A DNA stretch of 64,000 bases from Flavobacterium sp. Root935 (GCF_001429295.1 NZ_LMJL01000012.1:300137-364136), one strand, 5' to 3'. Counted from the stretch's first letter, positions 1 through 9,551 are shown. Notes: generated from the letters alone by a model not told the origin. Program-made: numbers and translations.

Positions 1-104
1 TCAAATCTAGCTAAAAAATGTCTTTTGGACTTTGATTTATAAAAAAAACAGAACTAGCTGCAGTAAAATTTTGCTAATCCTGTTTCTAATACATTTTTCC
101 GCTA

Positions 105-515
105 TTAAAACTTTCGTTGTTCTTCTGTGATTGGCAAATCATTGATACTGGCATATCTCTTGGCCATCAACCCATTCTCATCAAATTCCCAATTTTCATT
201 ACCATACGCCCTAAACCAATCACCTTTTTCATCCATATACTCATATTCAAACCTTACAGCAATGCGGTTATCGGTATGCGACCAGTACTCCTTCTTCAGT
301 TTATAATTTTGCTCTTTTTTCCATTTATCGGCAAGAAACTTGACAATTTCTTCCCTGCCGTTTACGAATTTATCTCTATTTCTCCACTCGCTGTCAATAG
401 TGTATGCTTTAGAAATTTTTTCAGGGTCTTGGGAATTCCATGCATCTTCAGCAAATTGAATTTTCTGTAGTGCTGATTCAAATGTAAACGGTGGTAGTGG
501 ATGTTTCTGTTCCAT
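105..515 (-). CDS. DUF1348 / NTF2-like protein
   Basis: This 136-residue cytosolic protein has no signal peptide and belongs by sequence to the DUF1348 branch of the NTF2/SnoaL fold. The pattern is typical: an N-terminal helix with a W-N-x-x-D-P stretch (residues 26-31), a W-R-N-R-D strand, an aromatic-rich Y-x-W-F-R-A-Y-G strand and a C-terminal R-x-A-S-I-N-D-x-P-I motif. Length is normal for the family. Family members are small alpha+beta barrels with no agreed reaction, so I assign no function. It stands alone on the minus strand. Its promoter (591-621) is covered by a palindrome of the kind bound by TetR repressors, so it is probably inducible. Family call fairly sure; role unknown. Confidence 0.85.
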   Translation of the reverse strand: MEQKHPLPPFTFESALQKIQFAEDAWNSQDPEKISKAYTIDSEWRNRDKFVNGREEIVKFLADKWKKEQNYKLKKEYWSHTDNRIAVRFEYEYMDEKGDWFRAYGNENWEFDENGLMAKRYASINDLPITEEQRKF

Positions 516-590
516 TTTTTAATAAATTAAATTGTTAATACTTTCTTAGTCCTTTATTTCGATTATACATCTAGTAATAATTAGACAGGA

Positions 591-621
591 CAAATTTAAA
601 ACAAAAAAACAAAACAGACAA
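591..621 (-). promoter_or_regulatory. Promoter of the DUF1348 gene (-33 TTG, -7 TAAATTTG)
   Basis: On the minus strand TAAATTTG (598 down to 591) matches the Flavobacterium/Bacteroides -7 consensus TAnnTTTG exactly. A TTG (621-619) lies 20 nt upstream, inside the accepted spacing. The start codon at 515 is about 75 nt downstream. Confidence 0.6.
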
Positions 622-631
622 ACTTGTCTGT
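614..631. promoter_or_regulatory. 18-bp palindrome, candidate TetR-type operator
   Basis: ACAGACAAACTTGTCTGT is a perfect 8-2-8 inverted repeat. It contains the -33 TTG of the DUF1348 promoter, so a bound protein would block RNA polymerase. A degenerate half copy (TTAGACAGGACAAAT, 580-594) overlaps the -7 box. Size and symmetry suit a TetR/AcrR dimer; that identity is inference. Confidence 0.5.
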
Positions 632-730
632 CTATTTTTTGTTTATTTTTTTACTTTTAATTTTTTAATCAAAAAACAGAGACTATTGTCCTTTTGTAAT
701 CCTTTAGATTTTTCTGGTTTGAAAAACAAA

Positions 731-756
731 AGCCTGATGCCAAAAGGCATCAGGCT
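731..756 (-). terminator. Rho-independent terminator of the fructan operon
   Basis: AGCCTGATGCC (731-741) and GGCATCAGGCT (746-756) form a perfect 11-bp stem with an AAAA loop. Read on the minus strand it is followed by a T-rich tail. It lies about 40 nt after the stop of the kinase gene and closes the fructan operon. Confidence 0.9.
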
Positions 757-798
757 TACTTTCGTAGATAAATATTAATACTTCGCTTAAGCTTAAAA

Positions 799-1704
799 TC
801 AAATTTTAACTTTTCCCAGCAGATTTTCAATTCTTGAAGGTGAAATTTCTGGATTTGCTCCTGGAGCTTCGGCTACTAGAGCTCCTACCGCACAGGCAAA
901 ATCAATGGCATTCTGAGGTGCTTTATCGGTAAGCAGTGATGTGATTAAAGCCGCTAAAAAGGAATCCCCTGCTCCAACTGTATCAGATACCTTAATAGGA
1001 TATCCTCCATTTTGATAAAGCTCTCCTTCCCACATTAATAAGGCTCCGTGTTTTCCCTTAGTGACACACATAGCCCTTACTTTTGTTTTCTCTGCAATAA
1101 AATGCATATTGTCTTCCAGACTTGTAAAAGGAGATTCAATAGCTGTTGCTATCTCTAGCAATTCCTCATCATTGAACTTAATAAAATCAGCTGAGTTCAT
1201 TAATTCCTGCAAAATTTCATAGGAATAATGCGGTTTTCTTAAATTGACATCAAAGACCTTGTAAGCCACTGAATTCAACAGTTCTTTTAAAGTTTTTCTT
1301 GAAACAGCATCTCGACAGACTAAGCTGCCATAAATAAGTACATCTGCTTGCTTCACTATTTTTTCAGCCTGCTCATTCAATACAATTTTATCCCATGCTG
1401 ACGGGTAGCTGATTTCATAACTTGCCGAACCTCGTTCGTTTAAAGTGACATTTACCAGACCAGTTGGAAAATCTTCTGAGGTAACTATTGTATCGGTTTT
1501 AAGTCCCAGACTCTTTATCTCTTCCTTAATCACTCTGCCATCTTGATCGTTTCCTACACAGCTAATCATAGCCACCTCGCAGCCAAAAGTTTTCATGCGC
1601 AGGGCGACATTAAGCGGTGCCCCTCCAATCTTTTTCTCATTGGCAAAAACATCCCAAAGTACCTCTCCGTACGCCACCGCCTTAAGGTTTTTTCCGTTAT
1701 TCAT
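799..1704 (-). CDS. PfkB-family fructokinase
   Basis: A 301-residue cytosolic sugar kinase of the PfkB/ribokinase family, the usual length. The N-terminal substrate-binding part has the G-G-A-P-L-N-V-A motif (27-34). The C-terminal signature D-T-V-G-A-G-D-S-F is at residues 241-249, with Asp247 as the catalytic base and the preceding glycines forming the anion hole. It should phosphorylate fructose released by the two GH32 enzymes to fructose 6-phosphate with ATP. It is the last gene of the fructan operon, 24 nt after the GH32 lipoprotein gene and just before the terminator at 731-756. The equivalent gene in the B. thetaiotaomicron fructan locus is a fructokinase, which supports fructose over other sugars. 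Another PfkB substrate cannot be excluded from sequence alone. Confidence 0.88.
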   Translation of the reverse strand: MNNGKNLKAVAYGEVLWDVFANEKKIGGAPLNVALRMKTFGCEVAMISCVGNDQDGRVIKEEIKSLGLKTDTIVTSEDFPTGLVNVTLNERGSASYEISYPSAWDKIVLNEQAEKIVKQADVLIYGSLVCRDAVSRKTLKELLNSVAYKVFDVNLRKPHYSYEILQELMNSADFIKFNDEELLEIATAIESPFTSLEDNMHFIAEKTKVRAMCVTKGKHGALLMWEGELYQNGGYPIKVSDTVGAGDSFLAALITSLLTDKAPQNAIDFACAVGALVAEAPGANPEISPSRIENLLGKVKI

Positions 1705-1728
1705 TCTAAAATATTTTATTATTAATTT

Positions 1729-3285
1729 CTATTCTGGCTGAGTTATCTGAAGATTTGAGATTGTGCTTGTCTGTCCTTCAGCGATTAATCCCCATTTGTT
1801 TTTGTCTCTTCCGTAAATGCGGTTGGTGAGCGCTGCTTTTCCATTAATATAGAGCACAACAACACTTCCCTCGGTAATTATTTCAATATCATATTTTACA
1901 TTTGTCTGAAAGGCAAAAGGCAAACGAGTAACTTCCTGCGAAGCCGAATTATAACCGCTTATTTTTCCATTAGCAATATCAAAAACAATTTTATAGTAAC
2001 TTCCTGTATCATTGGTATGAAAAACAAATCCAGCTGTTCCTGAAGATTTCGTTAAAGTGACTTCTGCTTTTATTTTAACTTTCTTTCCAATACTTTTAAA
2101 AGTAACCGTTGCTTTTTCTGTTTCTCCCGATAAAGAATAGGTTCCATTATTGGCTGTTACATTTGCTGAAATGGCATCTACTTCAGCAGTAGCGTTCTTT
2201 TTAGAAAATAAATCCTTTACTGACTTCGGAGATTGAGTCCCTAAAGTTCCATCTGAATTCTGAATCAATTCATGAATAACCATATTCCCCGCCCAATCTT
2301 TATTTCCTAAATCATTTTCAGGTGTTTTTCTGGCATTCCATCCAAAAACATATCTTTTATTTCCGTCAGAAGCCGTTTTTCCTGCATAGAAATATTCTCC
2401 GTCAATTCTGTCATTCTGAGGTTTTGTCCAGGGACCATTGATAGATGATGCAATTCTGTAATGTGTACCTTTGCTTCCGCTCCAATTCTCAGAAAACATT
2501 AAATACCAGTTACTTCCCATCTTGAAAATATCCGCACATTCCATCATTAGATAATTATCCTCGAGAGTTGTAGTATAAAGCGGAGCTTCAACATCCCATT
2601 TTCCTGATGCAGGATCAGCACTTGTAAAATGCAGCAGAACTGCTTTCCTTCCCGGTTCTGTCTGTGTGCTTACCAGCATTGAATATTTTTTCAGTTCATC
2701 ATTGTAAAATACATGAGGATCTCTAAAATCATAGTTATAATATCCTGTCGGTGCAGTTATTTTAAAAGACGGAACTTTTGTCCAGTTTTTCAAGTCGCTG
2801 CTAATTGCGCATAATACGCTTTCTCTTGCATTGGATTGAACAAAAGCTGGAGTTTCGTTATGTCCAGTATAATAGAAATAATAAAGACTGCCCGCTTTGA
2901 TAACTGACCCAGTGCCAATCGCAAAATCAGGTTCAAGGTTTGAACCATACGGAATGGTTTGGCCTTCATAAGTAAAATGCGCCAGATCTATGCTCTGATA
3001 TTCATGAATATCATGAAATCCTTTTCCAGCTGGTTTATTCTGTGCATCATGCAAGAAGTAGATATGAAATTTTCCGTTATCAAAAAAAGGCATTATATCT
3101 CCAGTATAACCCGCGCTATAGTACGGATCGTCTGCGCCCATCCATTGCGCTGGCGGAACAGGAAAAACACTTGTTATTTCAGAATTGCCTCCTGAAATCG
3201 AACCTCCAATATAAGTTTCATCTTGACTGCACGAAGCAAACCAAAAGAAAGCGAGAGCAATTGTAATTATATTTCTGTATTTCAT
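1729..3285 (-). CDS. GH32 family lipoprotein (levanase/fructanase-like)
   Basis: A 518-residue lipoprotein: signal peptide with lipobox F-A-S-C (Cys19), then a GH32 five-bladed propeller (about 45-345) and a C-terminal beta-sandwich (about 355-518, DUF4975-like). The classic W-M-N-D-P-N-G motif is replaced by Y-T-G-D-I-M-P (60-66). Asp63 is the likely nucleophile, Arg188-Asp189-Pro190 is the RDP motif, and Glu249-Cys250 is the EC motif with the acid/base. All three acidic residues are therefore kept, and the enzyme is probably active on fructan or fructo-oligosaccharide at the cell surface or in the periplasm. It lies 19 nt after the DUF4960 gene and 24 nt before the kinase. Whether it cuts levan or inulin, endo or exo, is not readable here. 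Confidence 0.85.
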   Translation of the reverse strand: MKYRNIITIALAFFWFASCSQDETYIGGSISGGNSEITSVFPVPPAQWMGADDPYYSAGYTGDIMPFFDNGKFHIYFLHDAQNKPAGKGFHDIHEYQSIDLAHFTYEGQTIPYGSNLEPDFAIGTGSVIKAGSLYYFYYTGHNETPAFVQSNARESVLCAISSDLKNWTKVPSFKITAPTGYYNYDFRDPHVFYNDELKKYSMLVSTQTEPGRKAVLLHFTSADPASGKWDVEAPLYTTTLEDNYLMMECADIFKMGSNWYLMFSENWSGSKGTHYRIASSINGPWTKPQNDRIDGEYFYAGKTASDGNKRYVFGWNARKTPENDLGNKDWAGNMVIHELIQNSDGTLGTQSPKSVKDLFSKKNATAEVDAISANVTANNGTYSLSGETEKATVTFKSIGKKVKIKAEVTLTKSSGTAGFVFHTNDTGSYYKIVFDIANGKISGYNSASQEVTRLPFAFQTNVKYDIEIITEGSVVVLYINGKAALTNRIYGRDKNKWGLIAEGQTSTISNLQITQPE

Positions 3286-3304
3286 TGTATTAAATTCAAG
3301 TGAT

Positions 3305-4702
3305 TTATTTTCCCGCTAGGTAATTGATACTGTTTTGTGTCAGCAGTCTGATGTTTGCAATAAACTCATTAGACTGGCTTGGCACGCCGCTGCTGTTGGT
3401 TTCATTGTACCAGTCGTAAGCCCCCATTGAAATAACAATTACATTTTTATTTGTACTTGTATTTGGAAATTCTGCAATGGTAACCCTTCCGTTCAGTTCA
3501 TTATCCCAAGCTTCACTTGCCAGATTAGTTCCTCCCGTTTGGTTTCTCCAACCTTCTCCATTATTGTATCCGCCCCATTCCGGTAAAAACCACCATGCGG
3601 TATGATTTAATCTGAAAGTGCCGCTTTGCAGCAAATTAGCTTTTCCAGCTTCAAAAGTGGTTAAACCCTGAAATATTGGATGGGCTTCATGACCAACAAA
3701 TGACATTCCCCATGAATTTCCGTCTACAAATCCATTTGGAGGAAAATCACCAAAAACATTATTTGGTCCTTTTCCTGATGGAACAATTCCTAAAGCATCA
3801 ACGTATTGTGAAGCGAAAGAAGTCAAAAGCAGGTTTCCGCCATTTGCCCTAAAATTTTTAAGTGCAGTGGTAACGGCAGGATTATAAGCAATAGAAGGTA
3901 AATTTGCAGCCGAATCAAAATGCCACCAAATCACATCGACATCACTTAAATCTGCGCCGTTCTGAAGACTTTCAAAGGAAATATATTTAGCTCCCGGGAA
4001 ATTATCAAATAACCAGTTTGAAGCTGTAACTTCATCCATGTTTGTGATTCCTGATCTTGTAGCTGCAGTTCCTAAAAATGCAACTGTTAATCCTGTAACT
4101 GGAACTCCGACATTTGCAGTATAATTAACGCTTTTGCCATTTGATGTTATTACAAAAATGACTGCATTTGTAAAATCAACTGTTGCTCCTGAAACTGGTG
4201 AAATTGTAACGCCTGTTGTAACTTCGATCACTGGTTTAAGCGCTGTTAAGTCAGTATTTTCAGGTAAGGTCAAATTAATTGTTCTGCTGATGTCGTTTAC
4301 AATTGCTGCTGCACCATTGATCGTGAAACTTTTAATTGGACTTAAAACGGTTGTTGTTACTGTGTAATCTTTGTATAAATTACCGTTAACCACTCTGAAT
4401 TTTACTGGATTTGTAAAATTAATAGCTGAATTTAATTCCAGATTTGACGTTGCTCCTTCTTCAAAAACAACTTCTGGTTTTATGGCTGTTATATCTGATC
4501 CGTAAGGCATTACAACAGTAATTTTCCCTGTTGTCTGATTAATGCTTCCTGAAACTCCGTTTAATTTAAATGAAAGTACATTTGAAGGCGAATTCACATC
4601 AAATCCGCCAGTTTCAAAACTGTTTTCGCAGGCAGTAACCATAAAAATCATTGCCAAAACTATAGACATTTTAGTCCAATATTTATTTAAAGCTTTTTTC
4701 AT
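3305..4702 (-). CDS. DUF4960 surface lipoprotein, probable fructan-binding protein
   Basis: A 465-residue lipoprotein (lipobox M-V-T-A-C, Cys25). After the anchor come two similar Ig-like repeats (about 42-120 and 125-200) with a shared pattern: F-x-x-N-G-x-x-x-x-I, a threonine-rich strand, then L-K-P-x-x-x-x-x-x-G and D/N-F-T-N. They resemble DUF5018-type modules. The C-terminal 260 residues resemble DUF4960, with a W-W-H-F-D motif and an aromatic-rich end. No glycosidase signature is visible. It sits between susD and a GH32 gene with 19-nt gaps. That is where the fructan locus of B. thetaiotaomicron encodes its extra surface glycan-binding lipoprotein, so I infer binding of fructan at the surface. 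The C-terminal domain has a flavodoxin/amidotransferase-like pattern and might do more than bind. Confidence 0.7.
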   Translation of the reverse strand: MKKALNKYWTKMSIVLAMIFMVTACENSFETGGFDVNSPSNVLSFKLNGVSGSINQTTGKITVVMPYGSDITAIKPEVVFEEGATSNLELNSAINFTNPVKFRVVNGNLYKDYTVTTTVLSPIKSFTINGAAAIVNDISRTINLTLPENTDLTALKPVIEVTTGVTISPVSGATVDFTNAVIFVITSNGKSVNYTANVGVPVTGLTVAFLGTAATRSGITNMDEVTASNWLFDNFPGAKYISFESLQNGADLSDVDVIWWHFDSAANLPSIAYNPAVTTALKNFRANGGNLLLTSFASQYVDALGIVPSGKGPNNVFGDFPPNGFVDGNSWGMSFVGHEAHPIFQGLTTFEAGKANLLQSGTFRLNHTAWWFLPEWGGYNNGEGWRNQTGGTNLASEAWDNELNGRVTIAEFPNTSTNKNVIVISMGAYDWYNETNSSGVPSQSNEFIANIRLLTQNSINYLAGK

Positions 4703-4721
4703 TTTGCTGATTCTTTAAGGA

Positions 4722-6413
4722 TTAATAACCTGGATTCTGTTTATACAATCCCTGACTGAAATTAATTTGCTTCAACGGAATTGGGCAGTATTCTTCTTTG
4801 TGTGCATCAAAAAAAGCATCCTGATAATAGGTACGTTTTGTTTTTTCTTTTGCATAAAAGTCATTCATAACCTGATCTGTAATTCCCCAGCGAACAAGAT
4901 CGAAGAATCGGCTTCCTTCCATAGCCAATTCTAAACGACGTTCCCAGCGCAAAGCTTTACGGGCAAAATCCTGTGTCCAGTTGCAATTGCTTCCGTCCAC
5001 ATATGTATTGATTTTAAAATTGTTTACGTAAGGCAGTCTTCCTGTACTCTGTGCAGCTCTTTCTCTTATTTCATTAATTAAAGGCAAAGCTTCAGATTGT
5101 CTTCCTAATTCAATCAAAGCTTCGGCACGCATCAGAACCACATCAGCATAGCGAATCTGGATTCTGTTTTTTGAATTTCCATAAAACGGATCAATATTTA
5201 CCACACAGCTGCAGCTTGGTGCAACATTTTCCTTTAGAGAAGCAAAATAACCATACGTTCCTGGAGATCTAACCCAGGCTTCAACATATAGAAATTCAGG
5301 ATCATATTTATAAGGCAGACCTGGCATTGCAACGGTATGATATAATCTCGGATCAACTGTATTAGCATCTATGTTTTTATAATCAAAATCCTGATCATTA
5401 TAAGTATCAAATTCCGGCAGACCATTTACGCCTGTTTTAAAGGCATTCACTAGATTCTGGCTTGGCTTATGAAAATCGCAGCATCCTAAACCTTGGGGAG
5501 TAGAAAGCACATCTGAAAAATTCAGCCTTCCATAAAGTGTTCCGTCATTATCAGAAAACTGGATTGAGAAAATAGATTCTGGTCCGTTCTCGTAAGTTCC
5601 GGGAAGAAAGTTGTTTGCAAAATCAGGTTCTAAAGAAGCTTTTCCAATTACGTTATCTGTTGCCGCAATTACTTCCTGCAGATGCTGCTGATTTATGCCT
5701 GTAACTTTAAATGTTTCATCCTGCGTATAGGCCTGATACAATCTTGTTTTTGCCAGATAAGCATAAGCCGCTTTTTTAGTGGCGCGACCTACCTGTGGCT
5801 GTGTCTCGGGTAGATTATCTGCAGCAGCTTGAAAATCTTCTGCAATTTTATTCCAAAGTTCTTCGTTTGAAAGCGCTTTGTTTGAAATTGTTTTATAATC
5901 TTCTACTGGAATATCTTCTGTTATGTAAGGAACATCTCTAAACATAATTTTCAGCATAAAATAAAAATGTCCTCTTAAAAAACGCATTTCAGCCATTCGT
6001 GTTTTTTTCAGTGGATAATCCGCTTCTGAGAGCTGCTCTAATGCTTTTAAGGCTTTATTGGCTCTTGAAACTCCTACATAGCTGATATACCAGAAAGAAT
6101 CCAACTCTCCAAAATCAGGTCTGATATTATTGGATACTTCAAAAAAGTGAAAATCCTGAATATCATTTGTACCGCTTCCTCCTTTGTAAGCATCATCTGA
6201 GCGGACATTTCCGAATGGCCACAGACTATACGGAGAATCATAATGATCGTTTCCTAACTGTGCATAAGCTGCATTCATAAATCCTTCAACGGACTGAGGT
6301 GTAACAATATCTTCTTCTGACAACACCCCACGCGGATCATTTTCTAAAAAATCGGAACAGGAAGCCAAAAAACCCATCACTGCAAATCCTGCTATATATA
6401 GTATTTTTTTCAT
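4722..6413 (-). CDS. SusD/RagB-family lipoprotein, fructan locus
   Basis: A 563-residue SusD-like lipoprotein: signal peptide with lipobox L-A-S-C (Cys19), then the usual E-N-D-P-R-G start of the mature chain. The helical TPR-like core has the R-x-E-M-R-F-L-R-G-H-F-Y-F segment, and the C-terminal part has the R-x-A-D-V-V-L-M-R-A-E-A-L and R-W-E-R-R-L-E-L-A-M-E-G-x-R-F-F-D-L-V-R-W motifs. The chain ends in N-P-G-Y as most SusDs do. SusD caps the SusC porter on the cell surface and delivers oligosaccharide to it. The gene starts 15 nt after susC, with which it forms an obligate pair. Context points to fructo-oligosaccharides as the ligand. Confidence 0.95.
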   Translation of the reverse strand: MKKILYIAGFAVMGFLASCSDFLENDPRGVLSEEDIVTPQSVEGFMNAAYAQLGNDHYDSPYSLWPFGNVRSDDAYKGGSGTNDIQDFHFFEVSNNIRPDFGELDSFWYISYVGVSRANKALKALEQLSEADYPLKKTRMAEMRFLRGHFYFMLKIMFRDVPYITEDIPVEDYKTISNKALSNEELWNKIAEDFQAAADNLPETQPQVGRATKKAAYAYLAKTRLYQAYTQDETFKVTGINQQHLQEVIAATDNVIGKASLEPDFANNFLPGTYENGPESIFSIQFSDNDGTLYGRLNFSDVLSTPQGLGCCDFHKPSQNLVNAFKTGVNGLPEFDTYNDQDFDYKNIDANTVDPRLYHTVAMPGLPYKYDPEFLYVEAWVRSPGTYGYFASLKENVAPSCSCVVNIDPFYGNSKNRIQIRYADVVLMRAEALIELGRQSEALPLINEIRERAAQSTGRLPYVNNFKINTYVDGSNCNWTQDFARKALRWERRLELAMEGSRFFDLVRWGITDQVMNDFYAKEKTKRTYYQDAFFDAHKEEYCPIPLKQINFSQGLYKQNPGY

Positions 6414-6428
6414 TTTTTCAATCTTTTA

Positions 6429-9400
6429 TTATAAAGTAAAATTAAGACCGGCAGTAAAGGTTGTCGGCTGAGGATATCCAAAACCTGCATTTTCCGGATC
6501 AACTCCTGTGAAGCTTTTGGCATCAATAATCAATAAATTCTGTCCGCTTATGTAAAGTCTAAAACTCTCCATATTTAGTTTCTTCAGTAATTCTTTAGGA
6601 AAACTATATCCAAACTGCAAAACTCTAAGTTTAAGATAATTTCCATTTTCTACATAATAAGTTGAAAATCTCGACTCTGCATTTCTGTCAACAGTTGTCA
6701 ATGCTGGGATTGTAGAATTTGGATTGTCTAAAGACCATGCATTAAGCAGGCGGGTTCCTTTGTTTGATCCCACATCATCAACACTCCAGAAATCAGTCTG
6801 ATATTTGGTATTATTGATAACATCTACATCGCTTGCTCCTTCCCAAAAGGTTGTAAAATCAAAGTTTTTATAAGACAAGTTTAAATTAATGCCGTATAGC
6901 AGTCCAGGATTTGGATTTCCAATCCACGTGCGGTCTTTATCTGTAATTGCCCCGTCTCCATTTAAATCTCTGTAACGGATTCTTCCAAGACCCTTCCCTT
7001 CCTGAATTGCCGAATTATCCACCTGATCCTGACTTGTAAACAATCCGTCAGTAACATATCCGTACATCGAATTGATTGGTCGCCCTAAAATATTATCATC
7101 CAGTCCGTCGCCGCCGTAGTTATTTTTTACTTCATCTGGCAATTGTGTAATTTTATTTTTGTTTGACGAAATATTTCCGGAAATATCATATTTCAGTCCA
7201 AATGAAGTTTCATCGTGATAGCCTAAAGAAAACTCCCAACCTCTATTTTCCATAGAAGCTCCATTAACCCAACGGTTTCCGCCTTCTCCAATAACTCCTA
7301 AATAAGGTGGCAATACTAGAATATCATCTGTTTTTTTGATATAATAATCTACAGATCCGCTTAATTTTTGTTTGAATAAACCAAAGTCCAAACCAATGTT
7401 CGTTTGTGTAGTTGTCTCCCATTTCAAATCATCATTTCCAGACTGAGTCGCAATAAAACCAGACGGAAGTAATCCGTTTCCGTTTCCTGCAATATCGTAA
7501 GCTGTTCCAAAAGAAGTTGCCCATGTTGGACTTCCACCCGCATAACTTGCCAGATAAAGCGAATAAACCGCTGTATTGCTGATTTCCTGATTACCAGTCT
7601 GTCCCCAGCCTGCTCTTAATTTTAAATCTGAAAAAACAGAAGCATTGTTTTTTATAAAATTTTCGTTGCTGATTCTCCATCCTGCTGAAACTGCTGGAAA
7701 AGTTCCAAACTGATTGTTTTTTCCAAAACGGGAAGAACCATCACGACGAATTGTAGCCGAAACCAGATATCGATTATCAAACTCATAATCTGCTTTTCCG
7801 AAATAAGAAAGTAAAGAATATACAGTAGAAGTTCCGCTGGTAAAAGATTCTCCTGTTCCTGCATCGGGATACATATAATCTGGAGTTTCAATCAAAAAGT
7901 CGTTCTTACGCAGCGTATTTGTATCATAAGTATCTTTGTACATCTCTGTTCCTGCCATCAGATTCAGATTGCTTTTTCCAAAATTCAGGCTATAAATTGC
8001 AGTATTTGTCCATGTCCATTTGTCACTGATAGACTGATCGATGGTAACAGAAGTCTGATCGTTTTGCAGATAACCAGATTTGTAGCTTCTCTGCAGTGTA
8101 CGTTTTTTGTAAAAGCCGTAATCCATTCCGAAACTGGTCTTGATGTGCAGGTTTTTAATGATTTCTAAATCCGCGTAAGCGTTACCAAAAAGACGCAGAT
8201 AATCGTATTTATTATCTTTATTGTATTCTAAAAGACGAACTGGATTCTGTCTGTCATTCATCCCTCCGACTGGTCCTCCCCAGCCAATTCCGTCTACAGT
8301 GTGCACCGGAATAATTGGTAAAGCTCTAAGTGCGGGGTCTAGAACACCAGGATCTGTCACTTCATTAGTTCTGTTTAAACTGAAATTCTCGCCAATAACC
8401 AGCTTTCCGTCAAAATATTTATACGACCCATTCATGCGGGCAGAGATTCTTTCAAAATCTGTTGTTTTAACCACGCCTTCGTTCCCGTAATATCCTAATG
8501 AAAAAACGTAGCTCCCTTTATCTGAAGCATTCGAAACAGACAAATCATAAGAATTGGCAACTCCAGTTTGAGAAATCGCATCGTACCAGTCAGTATTTGA
8601 AGCTTTTATGGTTTGCTCGGCATCTAAATATTCTGGAACCAGAACTTTATTCAATTGCGGTTTATTATTATTTACCGACCAGTCAAACTGATAACGAAGG
8701 TTATTATTATTTGGATTTAAACCATCGTTTATATTGGCCTGCCAAAGTGCCTGACCAAACTGGTTCGCATTGAGAACATCTAACTTTCTTGAATAATCAG
8801 AAAAGGAAGCATATGTGCTGAAATTGATTCTCATTTTACCTTCTTTTCCTTTTTTGGTTGTAATGATAATCACACCATTTGAAGCTCGGGAGCCATAAAT
8901 ACTGGCTGAAGAAGCATCTTTCAGCACCTGAATGGTTTCAATATCGTTAGGATTTAATTCATGCATTCCAGATTTTGTCGGCATTCCGTCAATTACGTAG
9001 AGCGGATCTGTATTGTTCAGCGTCCCGACACCGCGGATCACTACTTTTGTATTTCCTCCGCTTGGCGAACCATCTGAAGACACTTTTACTCCGGCAACTC
9101 TTCCCTGCAAAGCTTTGATCGGGTTTGGCTCTGGCTGTTTCATGACTTCTTTCATGTTCACAACTGCGACTGCTCCTGTAATATCCGTTTTCTTTTGTTT
9201 GGAATAACCGGTTACTACAACTTCATTCAATTGATTGTTGTCAACTTTCAGCGTTACATTGATCGTTTTCTGCCCGTTAACAGAAATAGATTGCGGCGCA
9301 TATCCGATAAACGAAATTACAAGTACGGCATCTGAAGCAACATTTTGAAAGGAAAAATTTCCATCAAAATCTGTTGCTGTACTGGTATTTGTACCCGAAA

Positions 9401-9533
9401 TAATTACGGTTGCTCCTGGAAGCGGCATTCCGTCATCTGCCGAAATTACCGTTCCCTTTACTCCGTTTTCCTGAGCTGTCATCATCAGCATGGGAAAGAA
9501 GAAAAATAGAAAATAAATAATTTTACTTTTCAT
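6429..9533 (-). CDS. SusC-family TonB-dependent outer-membrane transporter, fructan locus
   Basis: A 1034-residue SusC/RagA protein. The signal peptide ends near residue 20 (M-M-T-A-Q). It is followed by a carboxypeptidase-D-like domain (about 24-105, G-x-V-x-x-x-x-D-G-x-P-L-P-G-A), a TonB box region, and the plug with the V-I-D-G-x-P and L-K-D-A-S-S-A-S-I-Y-G-S-R signatures (about 180-220). The C-terminal beta-barrel ends in F-T-L. It imports oligosaccharides into the periplasm using TonB energy, with SusD as lid. It begins 18 nt after the upstream GH32 gene and is followed at once by its susD. Complete and intact; fructan as substrate is inferred from the two GH32 genes and the kinase. Confidence 0.95.
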   Translation of the reverse strand: MKSKIIYFLFFFFPMLMMTAQENGVKGTVISADDGMPLPGATVIISGTNTSTATDFDGNFSFQNVASDAVLVISFIGYAPQSISVNGQKTINVTLKVDNNQLNEVVVTGYSKQKKTDITGAVAVVNMKEVMKQPEPNPIKALQGRVAGVKVSSDGSPSGGNTKVVIRGVGTLNNTDPLYVIDGMPTKSGMHELNPNDIETIQVLKDASSASIYGSRASNGVIIITTKKGKEGKMRINFSTYASFSDYSRKLDVLNANQFGQALWQANINDGLNPNNNNLRYQFDWSVNNNKPQLNKVLVPEYLDAEQTIKASNTDWYDAISQTGVANSYDLSVSNASDKGSYVFSLGYYGNEGVVKTTDFERISARMNGSYKYFDGKLVIGENFSLNRTNEVTDPGVLDPALRALPIIPVHTVDGIGWGGPVGGMNDRQNPVRLLEYNKDNKYDYLRLFGNAYADLEIIKNLHIKTSFGMDYGFYKKRTLQRSYKSGYLQNDQTSVTIDQSISDKWTWTNTAIYSLNFGKSNLNLMAGTEMYKDTYDTNTLRKNDFLIETPDYMYPDAGTGESFTSGTSTVYSLLSYFGKADYEFDNRYLVSATIRRDGSSRFGKNNQFGTFPAVSAGWRISNENFIKNNASVFSDLKLRAGWGQTGNQEISNTAVYSLYLASYAGGSPTWATSFGTAYDIAGNGNGLLPSGFIATQSGNDDLKWETTTQTNIGLDFGLFKQKLSGSVDYYIKKTDDILVLPPYLGVIGEGGNRWVNGASMENRGWEFSLGYHDETSFGLKYDISGNISSNKNKITQLPDEVKNNYGGDGLDDNILGRPINSMYGYVTDGLFTSQDQVDNSAIQEGKGLGRIRYRDLNGDGAITDKDRTWIGNPNPGLLYGINLNLSYKNFDFTTFWEGASDVDVINNTKYQTDFWSVDDVGSNKGTRLLNAWSLDNPNSTIPALTTVDRNAESRFSTYYVENGNYLKLRVLQFGYSFPKELLKKLNMESFRLYISGQNLLIIDAKSFTGVDPENAGFGYPQPTTFTAGLNFTL

Positions 9534-9551
9534 GAGGTTAGTGGTTTTTAG

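Noticed and set aside
1..104. Left edge of the window
   Set aside because: No gene, promoter or hairpin could be supported in these 104 bases.
8221..9207. Plus-strand open frames opposite susC
   Set aside because: Shadows of the susC coding frame with no start context, low-complexity composition and no family signature.
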